A stretch of 64,000 nucleotides of DNA from Bryobacterales bacterium KBS 96 (GCA_000381625.1 KB906767.1:6471672-6535671); one strand, 5' to 3'. Shown: positions 53,113 to 62,866, counted from the stretch's first letter. Translations and numbers: made by a program. Notes: generated by a model from the sequence alone, not told the origin.

Positions 53113-54309
53113 ATGAAATCTATCGCGCGAGTCGGGAAGGCGGCGAATGAACTGGGACGCCCACAACAAGTGGGTGTTCTCTACATAATCGACCAACTGT
53201 GCCGGCTGGGCGGCGCCGAACGCATTCTGTTGCGCATGATCGAGAGGCTTCCGAGAGAAAGATATTTGCCTCATTTGGTGACGTTCAAAGTGGCCGCCGG
53301 GTTGGGAATTACCGATTCCCTCTCCTGCCCGCTCTCTACATACGCCCTGCGCCGCACGTATGACCGAACCGCGGTTGAAACGGCTCGAAAGATCCGGCGA
53401 CTGATACGGACTCAGGGCATACAAATAACACATACATTTCACGAAACGTCAGATCTGTGGGCAGGACCGATTGCCAAACTGAGCGGCTGCCCCGTCCTGA
53501 TTTCAAGCCGCCGGGATATGGGCTTTCTCCGCCATCGGAAACACCAGGTTGGTTATCGATGGCTCCGTCCCTGTTTTGATCAGGTGCACACTGTTTCGGA
53601 ACAAGTGCGAAATTTCTGCATAAACCAGGACGGTTTGGATCCTGAGAGGGTTGTAACGGTCTACAACGGAGTAAACCTCCCATCCGACCGTACAAATTCG
53701 GATCGTTACGCCATCAAGAAGCGGTTTGGGCTCGATCGTCACAAGCGCCTAGTGCTTTCGGTAGGAAATATCCGACCGGTCAAAGGATTCGATGTTTTTG
53801 TCGAGGCAGCTGCGCACATCGCCCGCGCGGCGCCAGACACGGCGTTCGCGATTGCGGGAGAGGACAGCGACACGGAATGTTGCCGGCAATTGAGGGAAAT
53901 GGCCAGCGCTCGCGGGCTCAAAGATAACTTCTTTTTGCTCGGCGGCCTCGACGACGTGTATCCGCTGCTTCAGGCGGCCGATGTTTTCTGCCTGCTTTCA
54001 CGCACGGAGGGCTTGTCGAACGCTCTTCTCGAGGCAATGGCATGCGAGTTGCCCTGTGTAGCTACAGCCGTTGGTGGAAACCCGGAAGTTGTCGTTCCCG
54101 AAAGGAGCGGTTTTCTTGTACAAAACGAGGATTTCGAATCTGCCGCCCAGCGCGTGATCGAGTTGCTCGAAAAGCCGGGGCGAGCGCAATCGATGGGTGC
54201 GTACGGACGACGGGTTATTGAGGACAGATTTACGACCGAAGTGATGATGAGGAGATTGACCGATTCCTATGAACATCTGCTGTCTGTTGCTCGCAGCAAG
54301 AAGTCCTGA
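53113..54309 (+). CDS. GT4 glycosyltransferase
   Basis: This 398-residue GT-B enzyme starts at ATG 53113, with GGAGAAAG upstream; an ATG at 52990 would add 41 poorly conserved residues. It has GVLYIIDQLCRLGGAERILL, THTFHETSDLWAG, LVLSVGNIRPVKGFDVFVEA, FAIAGEDSDTEC and the acceptor/donor motif LLSRTEGLSNALLEAMACELP. It leads the plus-strand block 53113-60557 and is probably cotranscribed with the next gene, which overlaps it by 41 bp. Confidence 0.93.
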   Translation: MKSIARVGKAANELGRPQQVGVLYIIDQLCRLGGAERILLRMIERLPRERYLPHLVTFKVAAGLGITDSLSCPLSTYALRRTYDRTAVETARKIRRLIRTQGIQITHTFHETSDLWAGPIAKLSGCPVLISSRRDMGFLRHRKHQVGYRWLRPCFDQVHTVSEQVRNFCINQDGLDPERVVTVYNGVNLPSDRTNSDRYAIKKRFGLDRHKRLVLSVGNIRPVKGFDVFVEAAAHIARAAPDTAFAIAGEDSDTECCRQLREMASARGLKDNFFLLGGLDDVYPLLQAADVFCLLSRTEGLSNALLEAMACELPCVATAVGGNPEVVVPERSGFLVQNEDFESAAQRVIELLEKPGRAQSMGAYGRRVIEDRFTTEVMMRRLTDSYEHLLSVARSKKS

Positions 54310-55447
54310 CGTGTTCGGCGCCTTGGCGATCACTGCGGCAGCGCTCCTGTTTTACGTCTACGTCGGCTATCCTCTGCTGCTGGCCATACTCGGGCTATTC
54401 TTCCGTCGGCCCCGGACGAAAACGGGCTACACGCCTTCAATTACTGTTCTGATCGCGGCCTACAACGAGGAGGCGGCCATCCGTCGGAAGATCGAACAGA
54501 CGCTATCTCTTGAATATCCGGCCGATAAGCTGGAAATCCTCGTCGTGTCGGACGGTTCCACGGACCGGACGGACGAAATCGTCGAATCGGAGCCGGATCC
54601 GCGCGTCCGACTGCTCCGGATGAAGGTGCGCGGGGGGAAGACGAACGGACAGAACGAAGGCGTGAAGCAGTGCCGCAGCGAAATCATAGTCTTTTCCGAC
54701 GCTACGGCGATTTATCACACGAAAGCCCTGCTCTATCTCGCGTCGCACTATTCGGACCCTAAAGTCGGGGCAGTGAGCGGACGGTACAAATATTTCGATC
54801 CCGAAGATTCGTCATCGACCGGGCTAGGTTCGGTCGCGTTCTGGAATTACGAGAACATGATTAAGCGCCTACAGTCCCGCATCGGGACGCTGACCGGCTG
54901 CTCGGGGTGCATCTATTCCGTTCGGCGGAGCAACTACGTTCCTTTGTGGCCGGACGCCTGCAGCGACCTGGTCCAACCGCTATGCATTGTCAGAAACGGC
55001 TATCGCGTCGCGTTCGAAGACCGCGCCCTGGCCTACGAGGAGACGACCAAAAACGCGAGCCAGGAATTCCGGATGCGGGTGCGTGTCGCTACCAGGGGCA
55101 TGCGGGGTCTATTGAGCGTTCCCCAGTTGTTGCAACCATGGCTCCATGGATGGGCCTCGTTCCAGCTCTTTTCGCACAAGCTGCTTCGCTGGCTGGTCCC
55201 AATATTCCTCATTTTACTGTTTGCCGGTAGCGCCGCGAATCTGAACGTCACCTCGTTCCGGCTGTTGTTTGCCGCCCAGGTGCTGTTTTACAGCGTCTGT
55301 TTGTTCAATTTGCTGTTTCCGCTGCACCGCCGCTGGAAATTACTGGGTATCCCATTGTTTTTCTGTACTCTTAACGCCGCCGCTCTGGTGAGCATTCTTG
55401 AAGTACTGCGCGGACATAAATTTACGACATGGGATCCCATTCGTTGA
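54269..55447 (+). CDS. Membrane-bound GT2 glycosyltransferase
   Basis: This 392-residue GT2 enzyme has one N-terminal transmembrane helix (LAITAAALLFYVYVGYPLLLA), the GT-A domain (ITVLIAAYNEEAAIRRKIEQ, LVVSDGSTDRTDEIV, IIVFSDATAIY with the DxD-like SDA, GCSGCIYSVRR) and two or three C-terminal helices (LVPIFLILLFAGSAANL, LLFAAQVLFYSVCLFNLLF). This resembles processive or membrane-embedded synthases such as PgaC-like enzymes, though the QxxRW motif is not evident. A start at GTG 54311 would avoid most of the 41-bp overlap. Confidence 0.9.
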   Translation: MNICCLLLAARSPDVFGALAITAAALLFYVYVGYPLLLAILGLFFRRPRTKTGYTPSITVLIAAYNEEAAIRRKIEQTLSLEYPADKLEILVVSDGSTDRTDEIVESEPDPRVRLLRMKVRGGKTNGQNEGVKQCRSEIIVFSDATAIYHTKALLYLASHYSDPKVGAVSGRYKYFDPEDSSSTGLGSVAFWNYENMIKRLQSRIGTLTGCSGCIYSVRRSNYVPLWPDACSDLVQPLCIVRNGYRVAFEDRALAYEETTKNASQEFRMRVRVATRGMRGLLSVPQLLQPWLHGWASFQLFSHKLLRWLVPIFLILLFAGSAANLNVTSFRLLFAAQVLFYSVCLFNLLFPLHRRWKLLGIPLFFCTLNAAALVSILEVLRGHKFTTWDPIR

Positions 55448-55455
55448 CTAGCGCC

Positions 55456-56241
55456 ATGAAAATAGAATTTCTAACACAAGAAGATCCGCTCTATATTCTT
55501 CCATTATTTGAAGAGTTCTTCCGGAATTATGCGGGAGAGTGCGAGGTTGTGCGCGTATCCTGCTGCCGGACGATGGGGAACCGTCCCCGAGTTCAGATGG
55601 TGCGGGAGCTAACGGCGCTTTATGGACTTTTGGGGTTCACTCGCCTGCTATGGCGGGTGGCCTGGTCGCATCTCCTGAGCTCTCAAAAACTGGAGCGGCG
55701 GGCGAATCGGTTCTTTTCGCTCGCACAGCTTTGCCGGGCATTTGGCGTGGATTACTTCACTGTCGATAATCCTAACTCTCCCGATTTTCTGCGGGGAATT
55801 AAGGATCGCAATTCGGACCTGATCGTATCGGTCGCCTGCCCCTTCATTCTGAAGAAGCCGCTGTTGTCCGCCCCGCCGCTGGGCTGCATCAATATCCATC
55901 ATGCTCCACTGCCTCGATACAAGGGCATGATGCCGACGTTCTGGCAGCTTTATCACGGTGAAAGAACAGTGGGCCTGACGGTTCACTATATGGGCGAGAA
56001 GCTCGACGAGGGAGACGCGCTGCTTCAGGAAAGCTTAATGGTGGAACCGGGGGAGTCGTTGGATCGCTTAATCTGCCGTTCCAAACGCCATGCAGCGCAC
56101 TGTCTGGCGCGGGTTCTTCGCCAGCTTGCCGCAGGCTCAGTCGAAAAGCGAAGTTTGGACCACGAAAAGGGAACTTACTTCACGTTTCCGACTGTCGCGC
56201 AGATCCGCGAATTTCAGAAGAGAGGGCTGCGGGCGATTTAA
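55456..56241 (+). CDS. Formyltransferase-family protein, probably sugar N-formyltransferase
   Basis: This 261-residue protein of the methionyl-tRNA formyltransferase fold has the catalytic Asn-x-His and the substrate loop in GCINIHHAPLPRYKGMMPTFW, the later catalytic Asp in GEKLDEGDALLQE, and VGLTVHYMG between. ATG 55456 (MKIEFLTQEDPLYILP) is preferred. It lacks the tRNA-binding C-terminal domain of Fmt. In a polysaccharide locus, such enzymes use N10-formyl-THF to formylate a 3- or 4-amino-deoxy sugar nucleotide. No sugar-aminotransferase gene is visible here. Confidence 0.85.
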   Translation: MKIEFLTQEDPLYILPLFEEFFRNYAGECEVVRVSCCRTMGNRPRVQMVRELTALYGLLGFTRLLWRVAWSHLLSSQKLERRANRFFSLAQLCRAFGVDYFTVDNPNSPDFLRGIKDRNSDLIVSVACPFILKKPLLSAPPLGCINIHHAPLPRYKGMMPTFWQLYHGERTVGLTVHYMGEKLDEGDALLQESLMVEPGESLDRLICRSKRHAAHCLARVLRQLAAGSVEKRSLDHEKGTYFTFPTVAQIREFQKRGLRAI

Positions 56242-56312
56242 TCTGGCGTTTGGCGCGTGGCCATAGCCGTGCAGACTCAAATCGGAAAGCTTTCGAGAAA
56301 AATATTAGGTGA

Positions 56313-57137
56313 TTGATGTCAGCAACGTATGAATTAACGATAAAGCCGCGTAAAGGGTGGCAGCCGATCGACTTGAAGGAACTCTGGCTGTTTCGCGAGC
56401 TTCTGGGGTTCCTGGTTTGGAGGGATATCAAGGTCCGCTACAAGCAGACAATCCTAGGCGGCCTGTGGGCCATCCTGCAGCCACTCATTGGAACGATTAT
56501 CTTTGGCGTGATGTTCAGCAAAGTCGCGCCGATCAAGACGACCGCACCGTACATTCTGTTCGTCTATGCCGGGCTGGTACCTTGGACATTCTTCGCGAAT
56601 TCTTTGTCGATGTCGAGCAATAGTCTGATTGGAAGCGAGCAGATGATAAGAAAGACCTATCTTCCCAGGGTGTTCCTTCCACTTGGAGCGATATTGGCCC
56701 TCGTGCTGGACATGCTGATCGGATTCGCACTCATGTCTGTTCTGCTCGTCTACTACCATTATCCCGTGAGCGCGGCTTTGCTTTGGCTGCCGGCGTTGAT
56801 GCTGGGCTGCTTTTTCGTTGCGGCCGGCATGGGGCTGACGCTGTCCGCGCTGAATGTTCGCTACCGCGATGTGAAATACGTGGTTCCGTTTTTCACACAA
56901 ATGCTATTCTTTTTGACCCCTGTTATTTACCCTTTGAGCTCCGCGCCTCCGAAACTGAAAGTGTTGCTTGCATTGAACCCGATGGCGGGAATGATCGAGG
57001 GATTCAGACACGTGATCCTTGGATCCGCAATGGCCGGGGATTTAATGTGGACTTCCGCGGCTTCAGCGACGCTGCTCTTCATCGCGGGGCTGTTTATGTT
57101 CCATCGGATGGAACGTACCTTCGCGGATGTGATCTAG
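56313..57137 (+). CDS. ABC-2 polysaccharide export permease (Wzm-like)
   Basis: This 274-residue permease has six hydrophobic segments after an amphipathic N-terminus (LLGFLVWRDIKVRYKQTILGG, the classic Wzm/TagG motif). The segments include LWAILQPLIGTIIFGVMFSK, YILFVYAGLVPWTFFAN, LIGFALMSVLLVYYHY, FTQMLFFLTPVIYPLSS and LLFIAGLFMFHRM. Together with the ATPase 8 bp downstream it exports a lipid-linked glycan across the inner membrane. Confidence 0.95.
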   Translation: MMSATYELTIKPRKGWQPIDLKELWLFRELLGFLVWRDIKVRYKQTILGGLWAILQPLIGTIIFGVMFSKVAPIKTTAPYILFVYAGLVPWTFFANSLSMSSNSLIGSEQMIRKTYLPRVFLPLGAILALVLDMLIGFALMSVLLVYYHYPVSAALLWLPALMLGCFFVAAGMGLTLSALNVRYRDVKYVVPFFTQMLFFLTPVIYPLSSAPPKLKVLLALNPMAGMIEGFRHVILGSAMAGDLMWTSAASATLLFIAGLFMFHRMERTFADVI

Positions 57138-57145
57138 GACAAAAC

Positions 57146-58438
57146 ATGCAACCTGCTATTGAAATCAACGGAATTTCCAAACGTTACCGCCTCGGCGAAG
57201 GCGCTCAGATGTACGCAAGCTTCCGGGAGGCTTTGAGCGGAAAGTTGAAAAATCCCTGGAAGACCAAGGGAATCGGACGGCAGAGACGAGGCGAAAAGAA
57301 CTCGTTCTGGGCTGTCAAAAATGTGAGCCTCAACATCGCAAAGGGCGAAACCGTAGCCCTGATCGGTTCGAACGGCGCCGGAAAGAGCACGCTGCTGAAA
57401 ATCATCTCTCGTATTACGGATCCAACGGAGGGTTACATCAAAGTCAGAGGCCGGATGGGCAGCCTTCTGGAAGTTGGGACCGGCTTTCATCCCGAACTGA
57501 CGGGCCGCGAGAATATTTACCTGAACGGCGCCATTCTGGGCATGCATAAGGCTGAGATTGATTCGAAATTCGATGAAATTGTCAGCTTTGCGGGGATCGG
57601 TAAGTTCTTAGATACGCCGGTGAAGCGCTACTCGAGCGGCATGTATGTGAGGCTTGCGTTCTCCATCGCTGCGCACCTGGACCCCGAAATCCTGATTGTT
57701 GACGAAGTGCTGGCGGTGGGTGACGTTGCGTTCCAAAAGAAGTGTCTGGGTAAGATGTCGGAAGCGTGCAGCCGCGCGCGCACAGTCGTCTTTGTGTCGC
57801 ACAATCTTGCGGCAGTCGAGAGCCTCTGTAGCCGGGGCGTCGTTCTGCACCAAGGCGGCATCGTGTTCGATGGCCCGGCGAAGGACGCGATTCAATTCTA
57901 CCTGGAGAATCTAGGTGGAGATGGAGGCGCCTCGAGGTCGAATATTGTCGATCTCGCTTCATCGCCGGGCCGCCCGCCTAAGTTCCGGCCTCACTTGAAG
58001 AAATTGGAGTTGTTTAACGGCGACGATAGGCCGCTACGCGGCGATGTGCCGGCTGGAGGAGCGCTGAAGGCGGTAATTCGTTTTGACTTGGATACACCTT
58101 GCACCAGCTTCGATGCCTGGATTGCGTTCGACACTTTGGGCGGACAAAGGGTCTGTACGGCTCATTCGTCATACGAACCGGACCGGGAGCATGAGGAGCG
58201 AGTTGGGCAGCAAACGTTCACGTGCGAGATTCCCAGCTTGCCGCTCATTCCCGGTGAGTACAAGGTTCACGTAGGTTTGGATATCGCGAGCGGCGAAGCC
58301 GATTGGATTGAAGATGCAACGCGTTTGACTGTGTTGAAATCCGATTTTTACGGCACCGGCATTTTGCCAACAAAGGGACTATTGCTACTACGGAATCGTT
58401 GGAGTCTCGAATATCAGCGCGAGGCTGTCGCGGTATGA
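57146..58438 (+). CDS. ABC polysaccharide export ATPase with carbohydrate-binding tail (Wzt-like)
   Basis: This 430-residue protein starts at ATG 57146, eight bases after the permease. The ATPase domain has Walker A LIGSNGAGKSTLLKIIS, signature KRYSSGMYVRLAFSIAAHLD and Walker B EILIVDEVLAVGD. From about residue 280 a Wzt C-terminal beta-sandwich follows (LKAVIRFDLDTPCTSFDAWI, LPLIPGEYKVHVGLDIASG). In O9a-type systems this domain recognises the modified end of the glycan before export, so the methyl- or other modifying enzymes of the locus may make that cap. The stop overlaps the next ATG (ATGA). Confidence 0.95.
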   Translation: MQPAIEINGISKRYRLGEGAQMYASFREALSGKLKNPWKTKGIGRQRRGEKNSFWAVKNVSLNIAKGETVALIGSNGAGKSTLLKIISRITDPTEGYIKVRGRMGSLLEVGTGFHPELTGRENIYLNGAILGMHKAEIDSKFDEIVSFAGIGKFLDTPVKRYSSGMYVRLAFSIAAHLDPEILIVDEVLAVGDVAFQKKCLGKMSEACSRARTVVFVSHNLAAVESLCSRGVVLHQGGIVFDGPAKDAIQFYLENLGGDGGASRSNIVDLASSPGRPPKFRPHLKKLELFNGDDRPLRGDVPAGGALKAVIRFDLDTPCTSFDAWIAFDTLGGQRVCTAHSSYEPDREHEERVGQQTFTCEIPSLPLIPGEYKVHVGLDIASGEADWIEDATRLTVLKSDFYGTGILPTKGLLLLRNRWSLEYQREAVAV

Positions 58439-59580
58439 ACCCAATGGTCAGTTTCGTCGTCCCGTGCTATAAGCTTGCGCACTTGCTGGGTGAGTGCGTG
58501 GAATCGATCTTGGGTCAGACGTATCGGGATTTCGAAGTTCTGATCATGGATGACTGCTCGCCCGATAACACGCTCGAGATAGCACAGTCGTTCACTGATC
58601 CTCGAATTCGGTACATCCGCAATGAGCCAAATCTCGGGCACCTTCGAAACTATAACAAGGGAATCGGGCTGGCTCGCGGAAAGTACGTGTGGTTGATCTC
58701 CGCAGATGATCGGTTGAGGACAACTCTGATTCTGGATAGATATGTTGATCTGATGGAAAGAAATCCAAACGTTGGATATGTATTCTGTCCTGCCATTAGC
58801 CTAGTCAATGGGATGGAATCGCGAGTGTTGCATTCGCATGGGCCATCAGACCGTGTCTTCAAAGGGAAGAATTTCTTAATCCACTTGCTTGACGGTAACT
58901 CAGTCGTAGCCGCCTCTGGGATGGCTCGAAAAGACTGTTATGACAAGGTTGCATATTTCCCATTGGACATGCCGTGGGGAGGGGATTGGTATCTCTGGTG
59001 TCTATTTGCGCTTCATTATGAGGTTGGATACTTTGCTGAACCAATGGTAAATTATCGTTCCCACGATCTGAGTATGACCACGTTTCTCACCGAGAATGCG
59101 CCAGATCTCTGCAAGAAGGATGATTATGTCATTTACTGGCGTGTTAAGGAGAAGGCTCAAGCTCTTAGATGCCGACGGGTTGTGGCTAAATGCAGGCATA
59201 TGATCTCGTACCAAGGCGCAAGGACTTTCCGAAGAAGTAGTGCAGAGGACGCCGACTCGCTGGTTGCCTGGAAGGCATCTGTGCGCTCATTTGCAAGTAA
59301 TAGAGCAGAGGAACGGTTGGTTATTGCAGGGCTTCATGCATGTTTAGGCGATCAGCAATATCTTGTTCGCGATTTCTTGCGTGCATCCGAAGAATATCGA
59401 AGAGCGCTGAAGCTTTTCCCGGCGGATTGGAAGACAATCGCCAAATTGACGCTGGCTCGACTTGGCTCTGGTGGCGTAACGTTCAGAGAGACCGTTACTC
59501 GCATTTGCTTCCCAAAATCCGCGAGGAGCGTTCCATCTCCGATAAAGACGCCCTCGAAGGGCAGGGAAGTATGTCGCTAG
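58435..59580 (+). CDS. GT2 glycosyltransferase
   Basis: This 381-residue GT-A enzyme starts at ATG 58435, overlapping the Wzt stop. It has MVSFVVPCYKLAHLLGECVE, VLIMDDCSPDNTLEIAQSF, the DxD-like WLISADDRLR, and the acceptor region MPWGGDWYLWCLFALHYEVG with a catalytic Asp. The C-terminal 120 residues are helical with no membrane segment. It ends 10 bp into the following gene, so the genes are translationally coupled. Confidence 0.92.
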   Translation: MNPMVSFVVPCYKLAHLLGECVESILGQTYRDFEVLIMDDCSPDNTLEIAQSFTDPRIRYIRNEPNLGHLRNYNKGIGLARGKYVWLISADDRLRTTLILDRYVDLMERNPNVGYVFCPAISLVNGMESRVLHSHGPSDRVFKGKNFLIHLLDGNSVVAASGMARKDCYDKVAYFPLDMPWGGDWYLWCLFALHYEVGYFAEPMVNYRSHDLSMTTFLTENAPDLCKKDDYVIYWRVKEKAQALRCRRVVAKCRHMISYQGARTFRRSSAEDADSLVAWKASVRSFASNRAEERLVIAGLHACLGDQQYLVRDFLRASEEYRRALKLFPADWKTIAKLTLARLGSGGVTFRETVTRICFPKSARSVPSPIKTPSKGREVCR

Positions 59581-60557
59581 AAATCTCTGTTATTGTGCCG
59601 ACGTATAATCGTGCGGAGCTAATCGCGTCCACCCTGAAGTCGATTATTCAGCAAACATATCGGCCATCTGAGATTATTGTCGTAGATGACGGGTCATCGG
59701 ACGATACGGAAGCTGTCGTTGACGGCTTTGGTCAAAGTGTAAAATACACGCGTATTGAGAATTCGGGGGAGTGTCGCGCCCGAAACATAGGAGTTCAAAT
59801 AAGCTCCTCTCCCTGGGTTGCTTTTTGCGACAGCGATGATCTGTGGCATCCGGAAAAGCTGATGCTACAGGCGCGCATAATTGAGTCAGCGCCGAATGTA
59901 GAATATTGCTTCACTAATTTCAAGACAGTAGTGAACGAGAAATGGTCCGATGAAACGAAATTTGATACATCGCCTCCGGGCTACTGGAATGTGCGCCGGA
60001 GAAATATAGCATCAGACATGTTTTTAGTCGATGAGCCGATGTTCTATCGGCTGTTGCAGCACCAGCCGATCTTCCCTACGACGTTGATGATGAAGCGTAC
60101 GTTTTTTGAAGCCGTGGGGTGTTGGAACGAGGCGCTAGGGAGAACGCCATCGGTTGATTTGGAGTTCCATCTTCGGTGTGTCGCAAGAACTCCGCTCGGT
60201 GTAGTCTCGGCTCCCGTTGTCGGCATACGGAAACATTCCTCCAATTTCTCCGGAGATTTAGTTCGGACGACTTTAGGTGAAGTAAAGGTGCTTGAGTATG
60301 TTCTCGCTAACGATCCTCATGCCGCGCAGCATCGCAGCGCGATTTCGCAACAAATCGTCAGTCGCAGTAAAGCTGGTGCGGCTGAGGCATTTAGAACCGG
60401 CCGACTTGAAATTGCACGAGATTTTCTCAAACGCGTGCCGTGGGAAGCACAGCCTTGGGTTTTACGGTGCGAGAACGTCGTCTTGAAAATGCCAAATTGT
60501 ATCGGAAAAGCCTTGGCTGGGATCGGCGCCTCATCTACGCCTGAACGTGCGAATTAG
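59571..60557 (+). CDS. GT2 glycosyltransferase
   Basis: This 328-residue GT-A enzyme starts at ATG 59571, with AGGGAAGT immediately upstream. It has EISVIVPTYNRAELIASTLK, IIVVDDGSSDDTEAVVDGFG, WVAFCDSDDLWHPEKL (DxD) and RTPSVDLEFHLRCVARTPLG. It is the last gene of the plus-strand block and of the polysaccharide locus within the window. The region after 60557 is convergent with the sensor kinase gene. Confidence 0.92.
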   Translation: MSLEISVIVPTYNRAELIASTLKSIIQQTYRPSEIIVVDDGSSDDTEAVVDGFGQSVKYTRIENSGECRARNIGVQISSSPWVAFCDSDDLWHPEKLMLQARIIESAPNVEYCFTNFKTVVNEKWSDETKFDTSPPGYWNVRRRNIASDMFLVDEPMFYRLLQHQPIFPTTLMMKRTFFEAVGCWNEALGRTPSVDLEFHLRCVARTPLGVVSAPVVGIRKHSSNFSGDLVRTTLGEVKVLEYVLANDPHAAQHRSAISQQIVSRSKAGAAEAFRTGRLEIARDFLKRVPWEAQPWVLRCENVVLKMPNCIGKALAGIGASSTPERAN

Positions 60558-60671
60558 CCTCCTTCTGCACATTTGCACACCTGCAAACGACGACGGCAGA
60601 CGAATCTTGGAATTTTGCTTTCGCAACGCGCGCATCTCGCATGGTTCCGGTCGGCTGCTGAAACAATTCCC

Positions 60672-62249
60672 TCAAACGTCAGCCGCCATCAGCCGGATCT
60701 CTACTTCAAGGCCACTTGGCGATCTGTTCCGGCATTGAACGGCGCCACCGCACGCTTCAATACAGCTTCCTACCATCGCGAGGCCGAGGCCCGCGCCGCC
60801 TGTCTCTCGTTGCCGGACAGATTCCGGACGGTAAAACGGCTTGAATACCTCATCGAGTTCACCCTCCGGCAAACCAGGTCCGTGATCGCCGATACGAATC
60901 CAGACGTTATTGCCGTCGTCTGTCGCGGAAATTGTGATTGGACCCGCATCACCCGCGTAGCGAAGAGCATTGCGCACAAGGTTCGAAAGGGATCGGAACA
61001 AGTAGTCCGGATACGCTCTGACCTCGAGCCGTTCATCTATGTCTACTTCGATAGACGCCCGGTTGAGGATGGCCGGTAAAGAGTCCGCTCTGTTGAGTAC
61101 GCCGGCAAAAGCGTCCGCTCCTTGACGGTCGCGGTTCGGTGCTGCCAACCGGGCGTCTTCATCAGCTTTGCTGGACCGCAGGCCCATTGACGCTTCCGGC
61201 ATCTCTCGTTGCAACACTCGTTTTACTGTTTCGTAAACATTAACGCGTTCAAGGCCTTTGCCCGCAGCATTCATCTGAGACTTTGAGAATGCCAGCAATT
61301 CATTGACAAGGCCGGCCATGTGCTGCACTTCTTCCTGCAAATCTGAAATGTACTCTTGTTGCTTTGGCGCCGCGCGCTGTTCCAGAATTCCGATGGCCAA
61401 CTGTATCCGCGCGATGGGCGAGCAAAGCTCGTGCGCGATATCGCCCAAAAAACGCTTCTGTCCGTGAACGAAGCTGGCAAGCCTCCCGGCCATGCGATGA
61501 ATGGACTCGCTCAATTTCCCGAGCTCGTCGCCTCGCCTATTAGGGATCTCTATATCGAATCGTCCTTCCGCAATCTCGCCAGTGGCTCGCGCCAATTGCC
61601 GAATCGATCGAGTCAACCCACGAATAAAAGGAAGCCAACAAGCAACCGATAGGAGCACTACGGCGAGGATTAGCCCGGCGTATGGCTTGAAGTCGAAGAA
61701 GAACGGATTGCTCCAGAGGGAGGGAAACATCCAGACCAGCGTCCCGTGTAACGGATGCCGTAACGACGAGTTTCGAACGGGTATGCGCGCGCCGGCCCAA
61801 TACATCGTCGGATTTCGAGTTCTGATCAGGTAAAAGGGGCCATGCGGTCCTTCCTTACTCCTGGCCGCTTGTGCTTTCGCGTGTCCGGAGGCCGCATCGT
61901 CGAAAGGGCCGTGATCTTCCTTAATCCAGTCCGCCAGAGGGGAGGGCAAGCTGGTTGCCTTCCCGGCCATACGTTCTCCTGAATTATTGAAAAGAAAGAA
62001 TTGTGCGGGATAAATGGAGGCATACCGCGCGAGCACCCCAGTCCAGGCGTCAGGCTGGTGCTCGGGAAGGTCCAATGCGATGAGCCGCGAAACGGACAAA
62101 ATCCGATCTTGCACAGGGGCAAAGACGACAGATCCCAGGTTGAGCCGAAACTCAGCTTTGGCAAAAATTGCCAAAGCGGCGAGCAGCGGAAAGAAGTTGA
62201 GGAAAGCCAGAATCAAAATCTTGGCCGACAACGAAGCGCGCGCTCTCAT
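60672..62249 (-). CDS. CpxA-like membrane sensor histidine kinase
   Basis: This 525-residue two-transmembrane kinase starts at ATG 62249 (MRARASLSAKILILAFLNFF), which would overlap the end of the ancestral response regulator. It has TM1 (ILILAFLNFFPLLAALAIF), a periplasmic sensor of about 150 residues, TM2 (AGLILAVVLLSVACWLPFI), HAMP (ARATGEIAEGRFDIEIPNRR), the HisKA box FLGDIAHELCSPIARIQ and HATPase boxes LSNLVRNALRYAG, IGDHGPGLPEGE and GGAGLGLAMVG. It appears intact although its regulator gene is decayed. The acceptor motif is HELCSP rather than the commoner HELRTP. Confidence 0.92.
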   Translation of the reverse strand: MRARASLSAKILILAFLNFFPLLAALAIFAKAEFRLNLGSVVFAPVQDRILSVSRLIALDLPEHQPDAWTGVLARYASIYPAQFFLFNNSGERMAGKATSLPSPLADWIKEDHGPFDDAASGHAKAQAARSKEGPHGPFYLIRTRNPTMYWAGARIPVRNSSLRHPLHGTLVWMFPSLWSNPFFFDFKPYAGLILAVVLLSVACWLPFIRGLTRSIRQLARATGEIAEGRFDIEIPNRRGDELGKLSESIHRMAGRLASFVHGQKRFLGDIAHELCSPIARIQLAIGILEQRAAPKQQEYISDLQEEVQHMAGLVNELLAFSKSQMNAAGKGLERVNVYETVKRVLQREMPEASMGLRSSKADEDARLAAPNRDRQGADAFAGVLNRADSLPAILNRASIEVDIDERLEVRAYPDYLFRSLSNLVRNALRYAGDAGPITISATDDGNNVWIRIGDHGPGLPEGELDEVFKPFYRPESVRQRETGGAGLGLAMVGSCIEACGGAVQCRNRSPSGLEVEIRLMAADV

Positions 62250-62866
62250 ACCGGGGATTCCGTTCCAGGTTTGCGCATCATATAGCCCGCTACGGACAGT
62301 GACAATAAATTTTGGTTCCTTCGGATCGTCTCTCAGCTTCTTGCGCAACGAGGAGATGTGCACATCCACGGAACGATCGAACACATCGAAATTCCGGTCC
62401 GCCACATCGAGCAGCAATTGCTCGCGACTCTTGATACGGCCACGCGATTTTGCGAGCGAAAGCAGCAGATCAATTCCGTTGCGGTTGGCTGTAACGGCTC
62501 CGTGCCCATAAACGCGACACGCGCATTACAATCCAATTGAAGCTCGCCGACAACGACTCGCCTTGTTTCCGGCGATGTTTGAGAATTGGTCTGTACCGAT
62601 CGGCGTATTACCGATCGTAGCCGGGCAAGCAGTTCGCGAGTTGAAAAGGTCTTGGGCAGATAGTCGTCCGCTCCGAGCTCCAGACCGACAATGCGGTCCG
62701 GCTCTTCACCGCGGCCAGTCAACATCAGTACGGGAATGCGCGAGCGGGCGCGCAACTCGCGCAAAGCTTTAAAGCCATCGAGTCCCGGAAGCATTACGTC
62801 CAGAATGACGGCGGCAAACGGTTCCTGAAGGTTTAGCCTATCGATTCCGAAAGGACGTATAATCAA
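62250..62866 (-). pseudogene. OmpR/CpxR-like response regulator, truncated and frameshifted
   Basis: The receiver's second half is present (FAAVILDVMLPGLDGFKALR with the phospho-Asp, VLMLTGRGEEPDRIVGLELG, ADDYLPKTFSTREL), but the first roughly 45 residues are missing upstream of 62866. After LQPTATEL the frame is lost near 62480; one base over it resumes as DLLLSLAKSRGRIKSREQLL, then FDVFDRSVDVHISSLRKKL, the winged-helix DNA-binding end. A second shift near 62283 is needed to reach the normal C-terminus and the overlap with the kinase start. It is a pseudogene. Confidence 0.85.
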
